A program made the translations under genes and the position numbers. A stretch of DNA of 64,000 nt from Alphaproteobacteria bacterium (lineage in GTDB: Bacteria > Pseudomonadota > Alphaproteobacteria > Caulobacterales > Aquidulcibacteraceae): positions 1 to 64,000 of the forward strand of contig JAIYAO010000131.1 of NCBI GenBank assembly GCA_027488965.1, in the 5' to 3' direction. This document shows positions 1 through 9,567 of the stretch, one piece after another. Within the stretch, counting starts at the first letter, position 1, and the number at the start of each line of letters is the position of its first letter. The notes below the pieces were generated by a model. That model did not search any database, was not told the DNA's origin, and saw only the letters and a program-made list of their open reading frames with translations.

Positions 1-2
1 GG

Positions 3-575
3 GCGCAGGGCGCGGCCTTCATCTCCGACGAGATCTATCACGGTCTCACCTATGAAGGCCCTGCCGCGACGGCCTTGGCGGCAGATCCTGACGCTGTGGT
101 GATTTCCAGCTTCTCCAAATACTGGGCGATGACGGGCTGGCGCGTGGGCTGGATCGTCGCGCCCGAACGCCTCGTCAAACCTATCGAGCGCCTGGCGCAA
201 AACCTCACCGTGGCGCCGCCCACCATCAGCCAGGCCGCCGCCCTCGGCGCCCTTGAGGCGCGCGATGAATGCGAGGCGCGCCGCGAGGTCTATGCCGCCA
301 ACCGCGCGCTGATGCTGGCGGAACTGCCGGGCCTGCGCCTCCCGCCCGTGGTGCGCCCGGACGGCGCCTTCTACGTGCTCGTGGACGTGTCCGCGCACGG
401 GGATGACAGCATGGCGCTGGCGCGTCGCGTGCTCGACGAGGCCCGCGTGACCATCACGCCCGGCGTCGATTTCTGCGAAACACACGGCCGGCGCTGGGCG
501 CGGCTCGCGTACTGCCGTCCGCGCGAAGAGGTGGAGGCGGGGCTGGAGCGGCTCGCGCAGTTCTTCGCGCGCTGA
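3..575 (+). CDS. PLP-dependent aminotransferase, class I/II, C-terminal part
   Basis: The 5' end lies outside the window; the reading frame is open from base 3 to the TGA at 573-575, about 190 residues. It opens with FISDEIYHGLTY, the stretch that precedes the cofactor lysine in aspartate-aminotransferase-type fold-I enzymes. SFSKYWAMTGWRVGW follows, in which the lysine (codon near base 117) is the expected Schiff-base residue for pyridoxal phosphate. The arginine in WARLAYCRP fits the carboxylate-binding arginine near the C-terminus. The enzyme moves an amino group between an amino acid and a 2-oxoacid in the cytoplasm; the substrate cannot be told from this fragment. The ATG-like starts inside the fragment are not real starts, because the upstream frame is conserved. 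It converges with the membrane-protein gene at 592. Confidence 0.9.
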   Translation, partial: AQGAAFISDEIYHGLTYEGPAATALAADPDAVVISSFSKYWAMTGWRVGWIVAPERLVKPIERLAQNLTVAPPTISQAAALGALEARDECEARREVYAANRALMLAELPGLRLPPVVRPDGAFYVLVDVSAHGDDSMALARRVLDEARVTITPGVDFCETHGRRWARLAYCRPREEVEAGLERLAQFFAR

Positions 576-591
576 TTCCTGCGCGCTGTGA

Positions 592-1359
592 TCAGGCGGC
601 TTCGGCCAGCGGGACGCTGCGCGTGCGGTCGCGGTTGAGGCGTGACGCCACCATGCCGATGAGGCCGGCCACGATGACCGCGACGACGATTGCGCCGAAG
701 CCCGCCACTGCGCCCGCGATCCCCGCGGGGCCGTTGCTGGGGGCAAACAGCGCCGCCAGTTGCGCCGGGTTCACCAGCGCCGACAGTCCGAACTGGAACG
801 CCATGAACGACACGCCTGTCAGCACCAGCGCTCCCGCCACGGCGCTGCGCGTGTAGCGGTTCAGGTAGCGCCCGATCACCACCGCCATCAGCAGGGTCAT
901 CACCACCATGATGATCGACGACGACAGCTGCACCGCCTGGCCGAGCGCCTCGCGGTTGGTGCCCGTCTCCAGGATGGCCGAACGGTCGATGCCGATCTGG
1001 AAGGCGATCTGCACCACGAACGAGACAAACCAGTTCCAGGCCAGCAGGATCGCGCCTCCGGCGATGCCTGTGACGAACCAGGGCGGCAGGTCCGTGCGTC
1101 CTGCGCCGCCGTTGCCCGCGGCCCGCCGGCTGATCAGGCTGTGGAAACTTGAGTTGAGGACAGGGACAGCCCCCAGCGGCAGACCGTTGAGGTAGCCGCT
1201 CAAATGCTCCGGGATGGCCTCCACCCCGCCCAGCACCAGCGAAATGGCGTAGGAGGCGCCGACGCACACCGTGAAGGCGAGCCCCAGCGCGGCCATTTCG
1301 GTCGGCGTGCGCGGCGCCCGCAGCTTGCCGCCATCGGTGCGCCCGGTCGTGTCGCTCAT
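592..1359 (-). CDS. multi-pass membrane protein of unknown function
   Basis: I do not recognise this 255-residue protein. After a hydrophilic N-terminus of about 20 residues it shows roughly five hydrophobic segments: about 23-43, 97-120, 145-165, 173-195 and 213-237. It ends in a basic tail (RLNRDRTRSVPLAEAA). No catalytic motif or signal peptide is visible. It stands alone, convergent with the aminotransferase and divergent from groES, whose promoter and CIRCE element lie about 70-130 bases away. Nothing suggests a role in protein folding; the proximity is probably incidental. Confidence 0.75.
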   Translation of the reverse strand: MSDTTGRTDGGKLRAPRTPTEMAALGLAFTVCVGASYAISLVLGGVEAIPEHLSGYLNGLPLGAVPVLNSSFHSLISRRAAGNGGAGRTDLPPWFVTGIAGGAILLAWNWFVSFVVQIAFQIGIDRSAILETGTNREALGQAVQLSSSIIMVVMTLLMAVVIGRYLNRYTRSAVAGALVLTGVSFMAFQFGLSALVNPAQLAALFAPSNGPAGIAGAVAGFGAIVVAVIVAGLIGMVASRLNRDRTRSVPLAEAA

Positions 1360-1427
1360 GGCTTTCCCCTTCGTCGGGAACCTAAGGCAAGGCGGCGTCC
1401 GGACGCAATCGGGGCCGCGGCGGGGGG

Positions 1428-1456
1428 TTGACGGCGTCGGAGCCGGGGCCTATCTC
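1428..1456 (+). promoter_or_regulatory. promoter of groESL
   Basis: TTGACG at 1428-1433 and TATCTC at 1451-1456 are separated by exactly 17 bases and sit eight bases before the CIRCE element. This suits a vegetative sigma factor. The CCTATCTC around the -10 also resembles alphaproteobacterial heat-shock (RpoH) promoters, so dual control is possible. Inferred from sequence only. Confidence 0.6.
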
Positions 1457-1463
1457 CCGCTCG

Positions 1464-1490
1464 TTAGCAGTCGGGCAGGGTGAGTGCCAA
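1464..1490 (+). promoter_or_regulatory. CIRCE element (HrcA operator)
   Basis: TTAGCAGTC (1464-1472), a nine-base spacer, and GAGTGCCAA (1482-1490) match the consensus TTAGCACTC-N9-GAGTGCTAA with one change in each half and the exact spacing. It overlaps the predicted transcription start of groES. HrcA binding here represses chaperonin expression until heat shock. hrcA itself is not in the window. Confidence 0.9.
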
Positions 1491-1569
1491 AGCGCTGGGA
1501 AACCAGCGAAGAGGTCCGCCGCCGCTGCGAAAGCTCAAAACTGGTAAGTTGTACCTCAAGGAGGGTGAA

Positions 1570-3604
<2,035 letters not shown>

Positions 3605-3612
3605 AGTCCCCC

Positions 3613-3657
3613 GTCATCCCGGACGGCGCGAGAGCGCTGCGCCGGGACCCCGTTCAG
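3613..3657. repeat. short copy of a GTCATCCCGG palindromic repeat
   Basis: The stretch begins GTCATCCCGG and ends with GCCGGGACCCCGT. Both blocks recur in the element inside the TonB receptor gene (11017-11116, minus strand), and a related form is seen at 16980-17084. It lies in the spacer between groEL and its terminator. Confidence 0.6.
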
Positions 3658-3672
3658 AACCAAACGCGGAAA

Positions 3673-3700
3673 GGGCGGTGCGCAAGCGCCGCCCTTTTTT
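3673..3700 (+). terminator. Rho-independent terminator of groESL
   Basis: A nine-pair stem (one G-T pair) closes a GCAA tetraloop at 3682-3685 and is followed by six T at 3695-3700. It is placed 70 bases after the groEL stop. Confidence 0.92.
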
Positions 3701-3789
3701 GCTCGCGCCATAGTTCTGCGCCCTACTCCTTGACCTGACCTGTCCGGTCGGCAATGAATTCAAGTACGTAGGCATGGCGCGGGGGCAGC

Positions 3790-4290
3790 ATGTTCGGGCT
3801 GAACAAGCAGACATTCTTTTTCTTCGGGTCTCGCGGCCATCCTGACCCCGATCCGACGGGCCAGAACAAGGCGTGGGCTGTGCTGGCGCTTCTCTATGCC
3901 GCCGCAAGGTCCGACGCAGCGACGGACAGCGACATGCGGGCTGAAGAGGAAGTCACGATCGACTCGCTGACGATCCGCACGCACACGCTCTTTGGCATCT
4001 CCCAGGAGACGGTCAGCGCGTTCATGGGCGAGTATCGGGAGATCCTGAGGGGGCGGAACTCCGTGAGCCCATTGATCGAGGCCGCCTGTACGCGTTTGCC
4101 GCGCGAGGAGGGCTTGGCCGAGGCCATTTTTGCGCAATGCGCCGACGTCGTCATGGCGGACCGCGAGGTCGTCGGCATCGAGGACGAGTTTTTGCGCGAA
4201 CTGGCCGACGAGTTGCGCCTGTCTCCGGGGCGACGCCGCGACATCGTCGAGGTCATGCTTTGGAAGAACGAAATGAAGGCAAGCGCCTGA
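3790..4290 (+). CDS. TerB-like domain protein, first of a tandem trio
   Basis: 166 residues, no signal peptide or membrane segment. The N-terminal part holds an aromatic run (QTFFFFGSRG) and then NKAWAVLALLYAAARSD with a nearby acidic EEEV. The C-terminal half reads AIFAQCADVVMADREVVGIE, then FLRELADELRL. This pattern of a helix, an AD acidic pair and a glutamate seven to nine residues later is that of TerB-like helical domains. Known TerB proteins associate with membranes and are tied to tellurite and other stress phenotypes; their biochemical role is unclear, and I do not claim tellurite resistance here. The stop overlaps the ATG of the next gene (TGATG at 4288-4292), so the two are translationally coupled. 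Confidence 0.75.
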   Translation: MFGLNKQTFFFFGSRGHPDPDPTGQNKAWAVLALLYAAARSDAATDSDMRAEEEVTIDSLTIRTHTLFGISQETVSAFMGEYREILRGRNSVSPLIEAACTRLPREEGLAEAIFAQCADVVMADREVVGIEDEFLRELADELRLSPGRRRDIVEVMLWKNEMKASA

Positions 4291-4721
4291 TGGCCCGCCG
4301 CGCCCTTGTCCCGCGCTGGTCGCCTGCGCAATGCCAGTTCACGTTCATCGCGATCACCGCACTGATCGACCGCAAGCTGACGGCGGAGGAGGAGTTCGAG
4401 GCGCTTGCGCTGGGGGCGCGCGGTCAGACGATGCAGGAACTCGACCTGCCGACCATGCAGGGCTGGCTGCGAGACGTGATCGCCGAGCGCACCGATGAAG
4501 CGGCGCTTTGGCGGCGGGCGCGCAAGGCGGCGGCCGACTTTCCGCAGGACCTTGCGATGCGACGCGCGATCTATGCGCACTGCGCCGACATTGCCCATGC
4601 TGACCGCACGGTGAAACGGCGCGAGCTTCGCGTTCTCAAATTCATTGCGCGTGAATTGCGGCTGCCGGGCGAGGATCGCAGGAAGATCGACTTGGTCATG
4701 GACCTGAAGAACCGCCACTAG
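4290..4721 (+). CDS. TerB-like domain protein, second of the trio
   Basis: 143 residues. I chose the ATG at 4290, which overlaps the previous stop, over an earlier in-frame start at 4137 because the protein then begins at the conserved WSPAQCQFTFIAITALIDR block. It contains MRRAIYAHCADIAHADRTVK and ends DLKNRH. Both blocks recur almost word for word in the C-terminal domain of the next gene (WSPARAHFTILCVAAAIDR, MRRAIYTQCADIAHADRKLK, GAKNRH), so the genes are paralogous over this domain. Acidic residues in ADIAHAD and EEEFEAL fit a TerB-like metal- or partner-binding helical bundle. No enzymatic motif. AGGAGG at its stop serves the next gene. Confidence 0.75.
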   Translation: MARRALVPRWSPAQCQFTFIAITALIDRKLTAEEEFEALALGARGQTMQELDLPTMQGWLRDVIAERTDEAALWRRARKAAADFPQDLAMRRAIYAHCADIAHADRTVKRRELRVLKFIARELRLPGEDRRKIDLVMDLKNRH

Positions 4722-4729
4722 GAGGGTGC

Positions 4730-6427
4730 GTGTCAGTTCAGGCATCGCCATGGCCGTACCTGCTGGGCCTGCTCGCGCTGTTTCTGGGTTCCGCAAGCAT
4801 TGCGCTGGGCGCGGGTGTATCGCTGCCGGGGCTTCAGGGTTTCGACTGGACCAGCGATGCCGTCGCCGGGCGCGACGTTATCAACTGGCTCGCCCAGCTT
4901 TCGGGGGGCGGGATCGATACTATCCCGGTCGGCATCCTGTTCGTCCTGCCCGTCTTTGCCGCCCGCTTCCTTATGGTTCAGGGCAGGAAGCTGACCCCCG
5001 AGCAGGCGTGGGAGGAGCGGCACGGAGCCAACCTCCTGTCACGGAGCGTCACTCGCCTGGTCCAGGCCGTTGGTCTCGTCGTCATCGTCGCGCTCCTGCT
5101 AGGGACGCCGCTTATTCTTTATCTTAAATCCTTTGTCCTGCCAGCAGGTGCTGTCGACGACAGCTTCCTGCAAGATAGCCTTGTGGCCATCGTCGTCGCC
5201 TCGGTGCTCTATCTCCTTCTGGCCCTTGTGATCGAGGCGCTGACATCCGCGGATGGCGCCATGGTCATCACGTTCTGCGGCGCAGCTGCGACGTTCGGCC
5301 GGGCCGTGACGTCTGCGACGGGGATGACATTCCTGCCTGTTGGCGACATGGCGCCCGAGGCGGCGCGCGCCATGTCGTTAAGCGCCCTTGCCCTTCCGGC
5401 CGTGATCTTCGTTCTGATGGCGCGACGCCCCTTCGTTGTGATGAGGACCCGCTCTCTCGCTCGGAGCACAAAATCGATCCCGGCTGGGACGGGGGAGACG
5501 GAGCTGCCTTTCCCGCTCATTCCAACCAATACTCTGCGGGTCGCGGTCGGGCTGCTGCTCTGGGTTGTCACTGCTGTTGCAGTGACGATGGCCATCGCAA
5601 ATCACACGAGCATCGACATCCCGCATGCGTTCGATTGGTTTGCATTTCCGCTCCAGCCAATCGTCATCGCGCTCACACTTTACGTCCTCGCGACCGGTCG
5701 GCTGAAAGAGGAAATGGAGGCTTTTGCCGACAGGCTGCGGCGCGAAGGTACCTATCTCCCCGACTGCTTGCCGGGTGCGGAAACAGCCAAGCGTCTTGTT
5801 GTTGAGTTCCGCTGGATGCTCATGCGCGCCGCCCTCACCGCGGGAGCAATCTCTGCGGTCGTCACGGCAGCTTACTGGGCCAGCGGCGCTTCGGCGCTGG
5901 AGAGCCTTCAAGGACTTGCCTGGCTATGGACCTTGGGCGTTTCGGGCTATGCCTTGATGCTACCGCTCCAGGCTCGTGTGGCTGGCGCCTCGGTCCTGTC
6001 GAGGCCCTTGCCGCGTCTGCGTTGGTCGCCTGCGCGCGCCCACTTCACTATCCTGTGTGTGGCTGCAGCCATCGACCGGGATGTTGCCCACGAAGAGCGG
6101 TTCGAATCGCTCGCGCTGGGGCGGCGGACGCGCGCGCTGCATGAAGTTGATCGTCAATCGCTTTACCGTTGGCTGTCGGAAGTCGAGGCGAAACAGGGCG
6201 ATCGCCGCGAACTCATCGACCTTGCGACACGCGCGATCGAGGACTACCCCGCCGATCCCAACATGCGTCGCGCCATTTACACGCAATGCGCAGACATCGC
6301 GCATGCCGACCGCAAGTTGAAAGGCATGGAGACATGGTTCCTCAAGTATCTGGCCACCGGACTTGGACTGGCAAGGAGTGAGCGGGCGCGGATCGACGGC
6401 GTCGTTGGCGCCAAGAACCGTCACTGA
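4730..6427 (+). CDS. polytopic membrane protein with C-terminal TerB-like domain
   Basis: 565 residues starting at GTG 4730 behind AGGAGG. The first 420 residues hold about nine or ten hydrophobic segments (near 9-31, 64-86, 108-132, 148-170, 213-232, 268-292, 300-322, 360-385, 392-415) in a layout I do not recognise. The last 135 residues form a cytoplasmic domain almost collinear with the whole of the preceding protein: WSPARAHFTILCVAAAIDR, then MRRAIYTQCADIAHADRK, then KNRH at the end. This looks like a membrane anchor whose soluble domain is shared with the two free-standing TerB-like partners, suggesting a membrane complex. It is spaced eight bases from the gene before it. Function unknown; what can be stated is the architecture and the duplication. 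Confidence 0.75.
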   Translation: MSVQASPWPYLLGLLALFLGSASIALGAGVSLPGLQGFDWTSDAVAGRDVINWLAQLSGGGIDTIPVGILFVLPVFAARFLMVQGRKLTPEQAWEERHGANLLSRSVTRLVQAVGLVVIVALLLGTPLILYLKSFVLPAGAVDDSFLQDSLVAIVVASVLYLLLALVIEALTSADGAMVITFCGAAATFGRAVTSATGMTFLPVGDMAPEAARAMSLSALALPAVIFVLMARRPFVVMRTRSLARSTKSIPAGTGETELPFPLIPTNTLRVAVGLLLWVVTAVAVTMAIANHTSIDIPHAFDWFAFPLQPIVIALTLYVLATGRLKEEMEAFADRLRREGTYLPDCLPGAETAKRLVVEFRWMLMRAALTAGAISAVVTAAYWASGASALESLQGLAWLWTLGVSGYALMLPLQARVAGASVLSRPLPRLRWSPARAHFTILCVAAAIDRDVAHEERFESLALGRRTRALHEVDRQSLYRWLSEVEAKQGDRRELIDLATRAIEDYPADPNMRRAIYTQCADIAHADRKLKGMETWFLKYLATGLGLARSERARIDGVVGAKNRH

Positions 6428-6551
6428 CCCCCCAAAAATACGGGGATAACACCCCGCGCTATCCCACACCCGCCGCCATGGCCCCCAACGCAAACAAACA
6501 AAAATCGCCCGTCCAATCCGGGGGGTGAGCGGCCGGCCGCATACTTCCGGC

Positions 6552-8270
6552 ATGAGCAAGGACACCGTCGCCGGCGGGGGGACGTTAAACCCCGCACCTG
6601 AAACCCCGCCGCGCAGGAAGGGCGCGCCCATCGCGCCGGAGGTCATGGCCGCCGCGCTCGACGCCTACCGCGCCGGCGGCTCCGCCACCGACATCGCGCT
6701 GCAGTTCGGATTCTCGCGCAATCATCTGTACGAGCGCGCTGCCAGGGCCGGCATCCGCAAGGTCGTGCGCGTGGCGCCCGGCGCGCCCGCGTTGGAGCCC
6801 TTCGCGGAGCCGCCGCAGAAGGTGGAGATCGCGTTCCATCCCGTGCGCTTCGCGCATCCGCGCGACACCTGGCTCGCCGTGCGGCGCGACTACCTCGCCG
6901 GCTATTCCGCGCAGGCGTGCGAGGAACGCTACGGCGTGAAGGAGGCCACGCTGCGTGATCGCGCCGCGCGCGAGGGGTGGCGGCGCAAGGACCGCAAGGT
7001 GCGCAAGGTCGAGCCGCTGCACCCCGAGCCCGATCCCGCCCAGGTGCAGGAGACGCCGGAGGGCGCCGCCGTCAGCAAGTGGGACGCCATCGCCCACGAG
7101 GCGCAGCGCCCGCCCGCGGCGCTGCCGTCGGGCGCGGCGTGGGCCACGTGGCTGCTGCAGGGCGGGCGCGGCGCGGGCAAGACGCGCGCCGGCGCGGAGT
7201 GGCTGGCGGCGCGGGCGGAAGCGTCGCCGCGTGCGCGGTTCGCGCTCGTCGGCGCCACGCTGCACGACGTGCGCGAGGTGATGATCGACGGGCCGTCGGG
7301 CCTGCGCAACCTGCCGGGGCGCGTGCGGCCGGTGTATGAAGTGTCGCGCCGGCGCCTCGTGTGGCCCAACCAGGCGGAGGCGTATGCGTTTTCCGCCGAG
7401 GAGCCGGAGCGTCTGCGCGGGCCGCAGTTCGAGGCCGCGTGGGCCGACGAGTTCTGTGCGTGGCCGCGGGGCGAGTACACGCTGATGCTGCTGCGCATGG
7501 GCCTGCGCCTCGGCGCCGATCCGCGCCTCGTGGTCACCACCACGCCGAAGCCCCAGCCCGCACTGCGCAAGCTGCGCGCCGAGCGCACGTGCGTCACCAC
7601 GCAGGCGCCCACGCACATCAACGCCGCCCACCTCACGCCCACGTTCCTCGCGGGGCTCGAAGCGCTCTACGGCGGCACGCGCTTCGCCGCGCAGGAGCTG
7701 GAGGGCGTGCTGCTGGACGGGGAGGGCGCGCTGTGGCGCGCGCAGGATCTGGCCGCCGCGCGCGGGGCGGCGCCCGCAGCGCTGGATCGCGTGGTGGTGG
7801 CGGTGGATCCCCCCGCGGGCAGCGAGGGGGCGGCGTGCGGCATCGTGGTGGCCGGGCGCCTGCATGATCGCGCGTATGTACTTGCCGACCGCACGGTGCG
7901 CGGAGAATCGCCGCTGGGCTGGGCCCGCGCCGTCGTCGCCGCCGCGCGCGATCACGGCGCCGTGGAAATCATCGCTGAGGCCAACCAGGGCGGGGACATG
8001 GTGCGCGCGGTCCTCGCGCTGGCCGGTGCGCCGTGCGCCCTGCGCCTCGTGCACGCCACCCGCGGCAAGCGCGCCCGCGCCGAACCCGTGGCCGCGCTCT
8101 ACGAGCAGGGCCGGGTGATCCACGCCGGGGCGTTTGCGGCGCTGGAGGAGGAGATGATGGCGCTGGGCGCGGACGGCGCAGGCCCGCTCGATCGCGCCGA
8201 TGCCCTCGTCTGGGCGCTCACGGTGCTGCTGCTGGAGGGCCGGGCCGAACCGCGCGTGCTGCAGCTCTAG
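6552..8270 (+). CDS. GTA-type terminase large subunit with N-terminal DNA-binding region
   Basis: 572 residues from ATG 6552 (a GTG at 6525 is an alternative). The ATPase of a DNA-packaging motor is clear: Walker A GGRGAGKT near 204-211, RRRLVWPNQAEAYAFSAEEP then LRGPQFEAAWADEF with the Walker B aspartate-glutamate near 298, and TTTPKP as coupling motif. The nuclease half begins at VVVAVDPPAG near 415-420. These phrases are typical of the alphaproteobacterial gene-transfer-agent terminase (RcGTA g2 type). About 190 N-terminal residues are extra and contain two helix-turn-helix-like stretches (GSATDIALQFGFSRNHLYER and SAQACEERYGVKEATLRDRA), which look like a fused small-subunit function. No portal, protease or capsid gene follows; the next gene is nhaA. 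Confidence 0.85.
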   Translation: MSKDTVAGGGTLNPAPETPPRRKGAPIAPEVMAAALDAYRAGGSATDIALQFGFSRNHLYERAARAGIRKVVRVAPGAPALEPFAEPPQKVEIAFHPVRFAHPRDTWLAVRRDYLAGYSAQACEERYGVKEATLRDRAAREGWRRKDRKVRKVEPLHPEPDPAQVQETPEGAAVSKWDAIAHEAQRPPAALPSGAAWATWLLQGGRGAGKTRAGAEWLAARAEASPRARFALVGATLHDVREVMIDGPSGLRNLPGRVRPVYEVSRRRLVWPNQAEAYAFSAEEPERLRGPQFEAAWADEFCAWPRGEYTLMLLRMGLRLGADPRLVVTTTPKPQPALRKLRAERTCVTTQAPTHINAAHLTPTFLAGLEALYGGTRFAAQELEGVLLDGEGALWRAQDLAAARGAAPAALDRVVVAVDPPAGSEGAACGIVVAGRLHDRAYVLADRTVRGESPLGWARAVVAAARDHGAVEIIAEANQGGDMVRAVLALAGAPCALRLVHATRGKRARAEPVAALYEQGRVIHAGAFAALEEEMMALGADGAGPLDRADALVWALTVLLLEGRAEPRVLQL

Positions 8271-8319
8271 GGGCGCCGGTTTTGGTGGCCTCCCGCGGCG
8301 GAGCAGGCTATCGGCAGGC

Positions 8320-9567
8320 ATGGCCCGCTCAACCTCCTGGTACGCGCGCGACGCGGCCCCCGGCATCATCCTGCTGGGCGCCACCGCGCTCTCGTTCCTG
8401 CTGAACAACAGCTTCGCGGGCGATGCCTTCCGCGCCCTGCTGGACGCCGACATTTCGATTCCGCTGGGCGATTTCACCGCCAATACCACGCTGGCGAAGT
8501 TCATCAAGAACGCGCTGATGGCGGTGTTTTTCCTCTACGTGGGCCTCGAGCTGAAGCGCGAGTGCATCGAGGGGCCGTTCCGCAACCCGCGCGAGGCGGC
8601 GCTGCCCGCCATGGGCGCGCTGGGCGGCATGGCGGCGCCGGCGCTGATCTATCTGGCCATCGCTGCATTTCTGCACCCCGCCGGCGGGCCGGAGTACGCG
8701 CGCGGCTGGGCCATCCCCACCGCCACCGACATCGCGTTCGCCATCGGCGTGCTGTCGCTGTTGGGATCGCGGGTGCCGTCGGGCCTGCGCCTGTTCCTGC
8801 TCGCGCTCGCCATCGCCGACGATCTCGGCGCCATCCTGGTGATCGCGGTGTTCTATTCGGCGAGCGTGTCGCTGGCGGCGTCGATCGCGGCGGCGTCGAT
8901 CTTCATCGCGCTGATGGCCATGAACCGGCTGGGCGTCACGCGGCTGTGGCCGTACGTGGCGGGCGGCGTGGCGCTGTGGGTCGCCATGGCCGGCAGCGGC
9001 GTGTCGCCCACGCTGGCGGGCGTGCTCACCGCGCTCGCCGTGCCCATGCGCCGGCCGGACGGCGGCTCGCCGCTGATCGATGCGGAGCATGCGCTGAAGG
9101 GACCCGTGCAGCTGGGCGTCATGCCGGTGTTTGCACTCGCCGTGGCGGGCGTGGCGGTGGAGGGGCCGGGGTTGGCTGCGGCGCTGGCGCATCCGGTCAG
9201 CCTCGGCGTGGCGTTCGGGCTGCTGGTGGGCAAGCCGCTGGGCATCGTGGCGTTCACGTGGGCGGGCGCGATGGTGCTGAAGCAGAAGCCGCCGTGCGCG
9301 TGGCCGCACCTGGTGGGCGTGGCGCTGATCGCCGGCGTGGGCTTCACCATGAGCCTCTTTGTGGGCGCGCTCGCGTTTCCCGATCACCCGGACCTGGCCG
9401 CGCCCGTGCGCTTCGGCGTGATCGGGGGATCGTTCCTTTCGGCGGCGGTGGGGCTGTTGCTGCTGAACGTGGTGCTGCCGCGCGGCCGTGCGCCCGATCC
9501 CCGCACCTCGCTCTCCGCCGACGAGGACCTCGCGGAATCCCGCGGCGTGCTGCAGGACAACGACTAG
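8320..9567 (+). CDS. nhaA: Na+/H+ antiporter NhaA
   Basis: Inner-membrane antiporter that exports sodium in exchange for protons and supports pH and salt homeostasis. The 415-residue product has the NhaA signatures GLELKRECIEGPFRNPREA, AIPTATDIAFAIGVLSLLG and LALAIADDLGAILVIAVFY. The adjacent aspartates of the last motif correspond to the ion-binding pair D163/D164 of E. coli NhaA, and GFTMSLFVGALAF is in the C-terminal half. I set the start at ATG 8320 because residues before it come from overlap with the terminase tail. The stop TAG overlaps the convergent TonB receptor stop by four bases. Confidence 0.95.
   Translation: MARSTSWYARDAAPGIILLGATALSFLLNNSFAGDAFRALLDADISIPLGDFTANTTLAKFIKNALMAVFFLYVGLELKRECIEGPFRNPREAALPAMGALGGMAAPALIYLAIAAFLHPAGGPEYARGWAIPTATDIAFAIGVLSLLGSRVPSGLRLFLLALAIADDLGAILVIAVFYSASVSLAASIAAASIFIALMAMNRLGVTRLWPYVAGGVALWVAMAGSGVSPTLAGVLTALAVPMRRPDGGSPLIDAEHALKGPVQLGVMPVFALAVAGVAVEGPGLAAALAHPVSLGVAFGLLVGKPLGIVAFTWAGAMVLKQKPPCAWPHLVGVALIAGVGFTMSLFVGALAFPDHPDLAAPVRFGVIGGSFLSAAVGLLLLNVVLPRGRAPDPRTSLSADEDLAESRGVLQDND

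Noticed and set aside
3790-6427. Calling the TerB-like trio a tellurite resistance operon
   Set aside because: No TerC, TerD/E or TerZ relatives are present, and TerB-like domains occur in many unrelated settings.
6585-8507. 640-codon minus-strand frame opposite the terminase
   Set aside because: Shadow of the third-position GC bias; no family resemblance.
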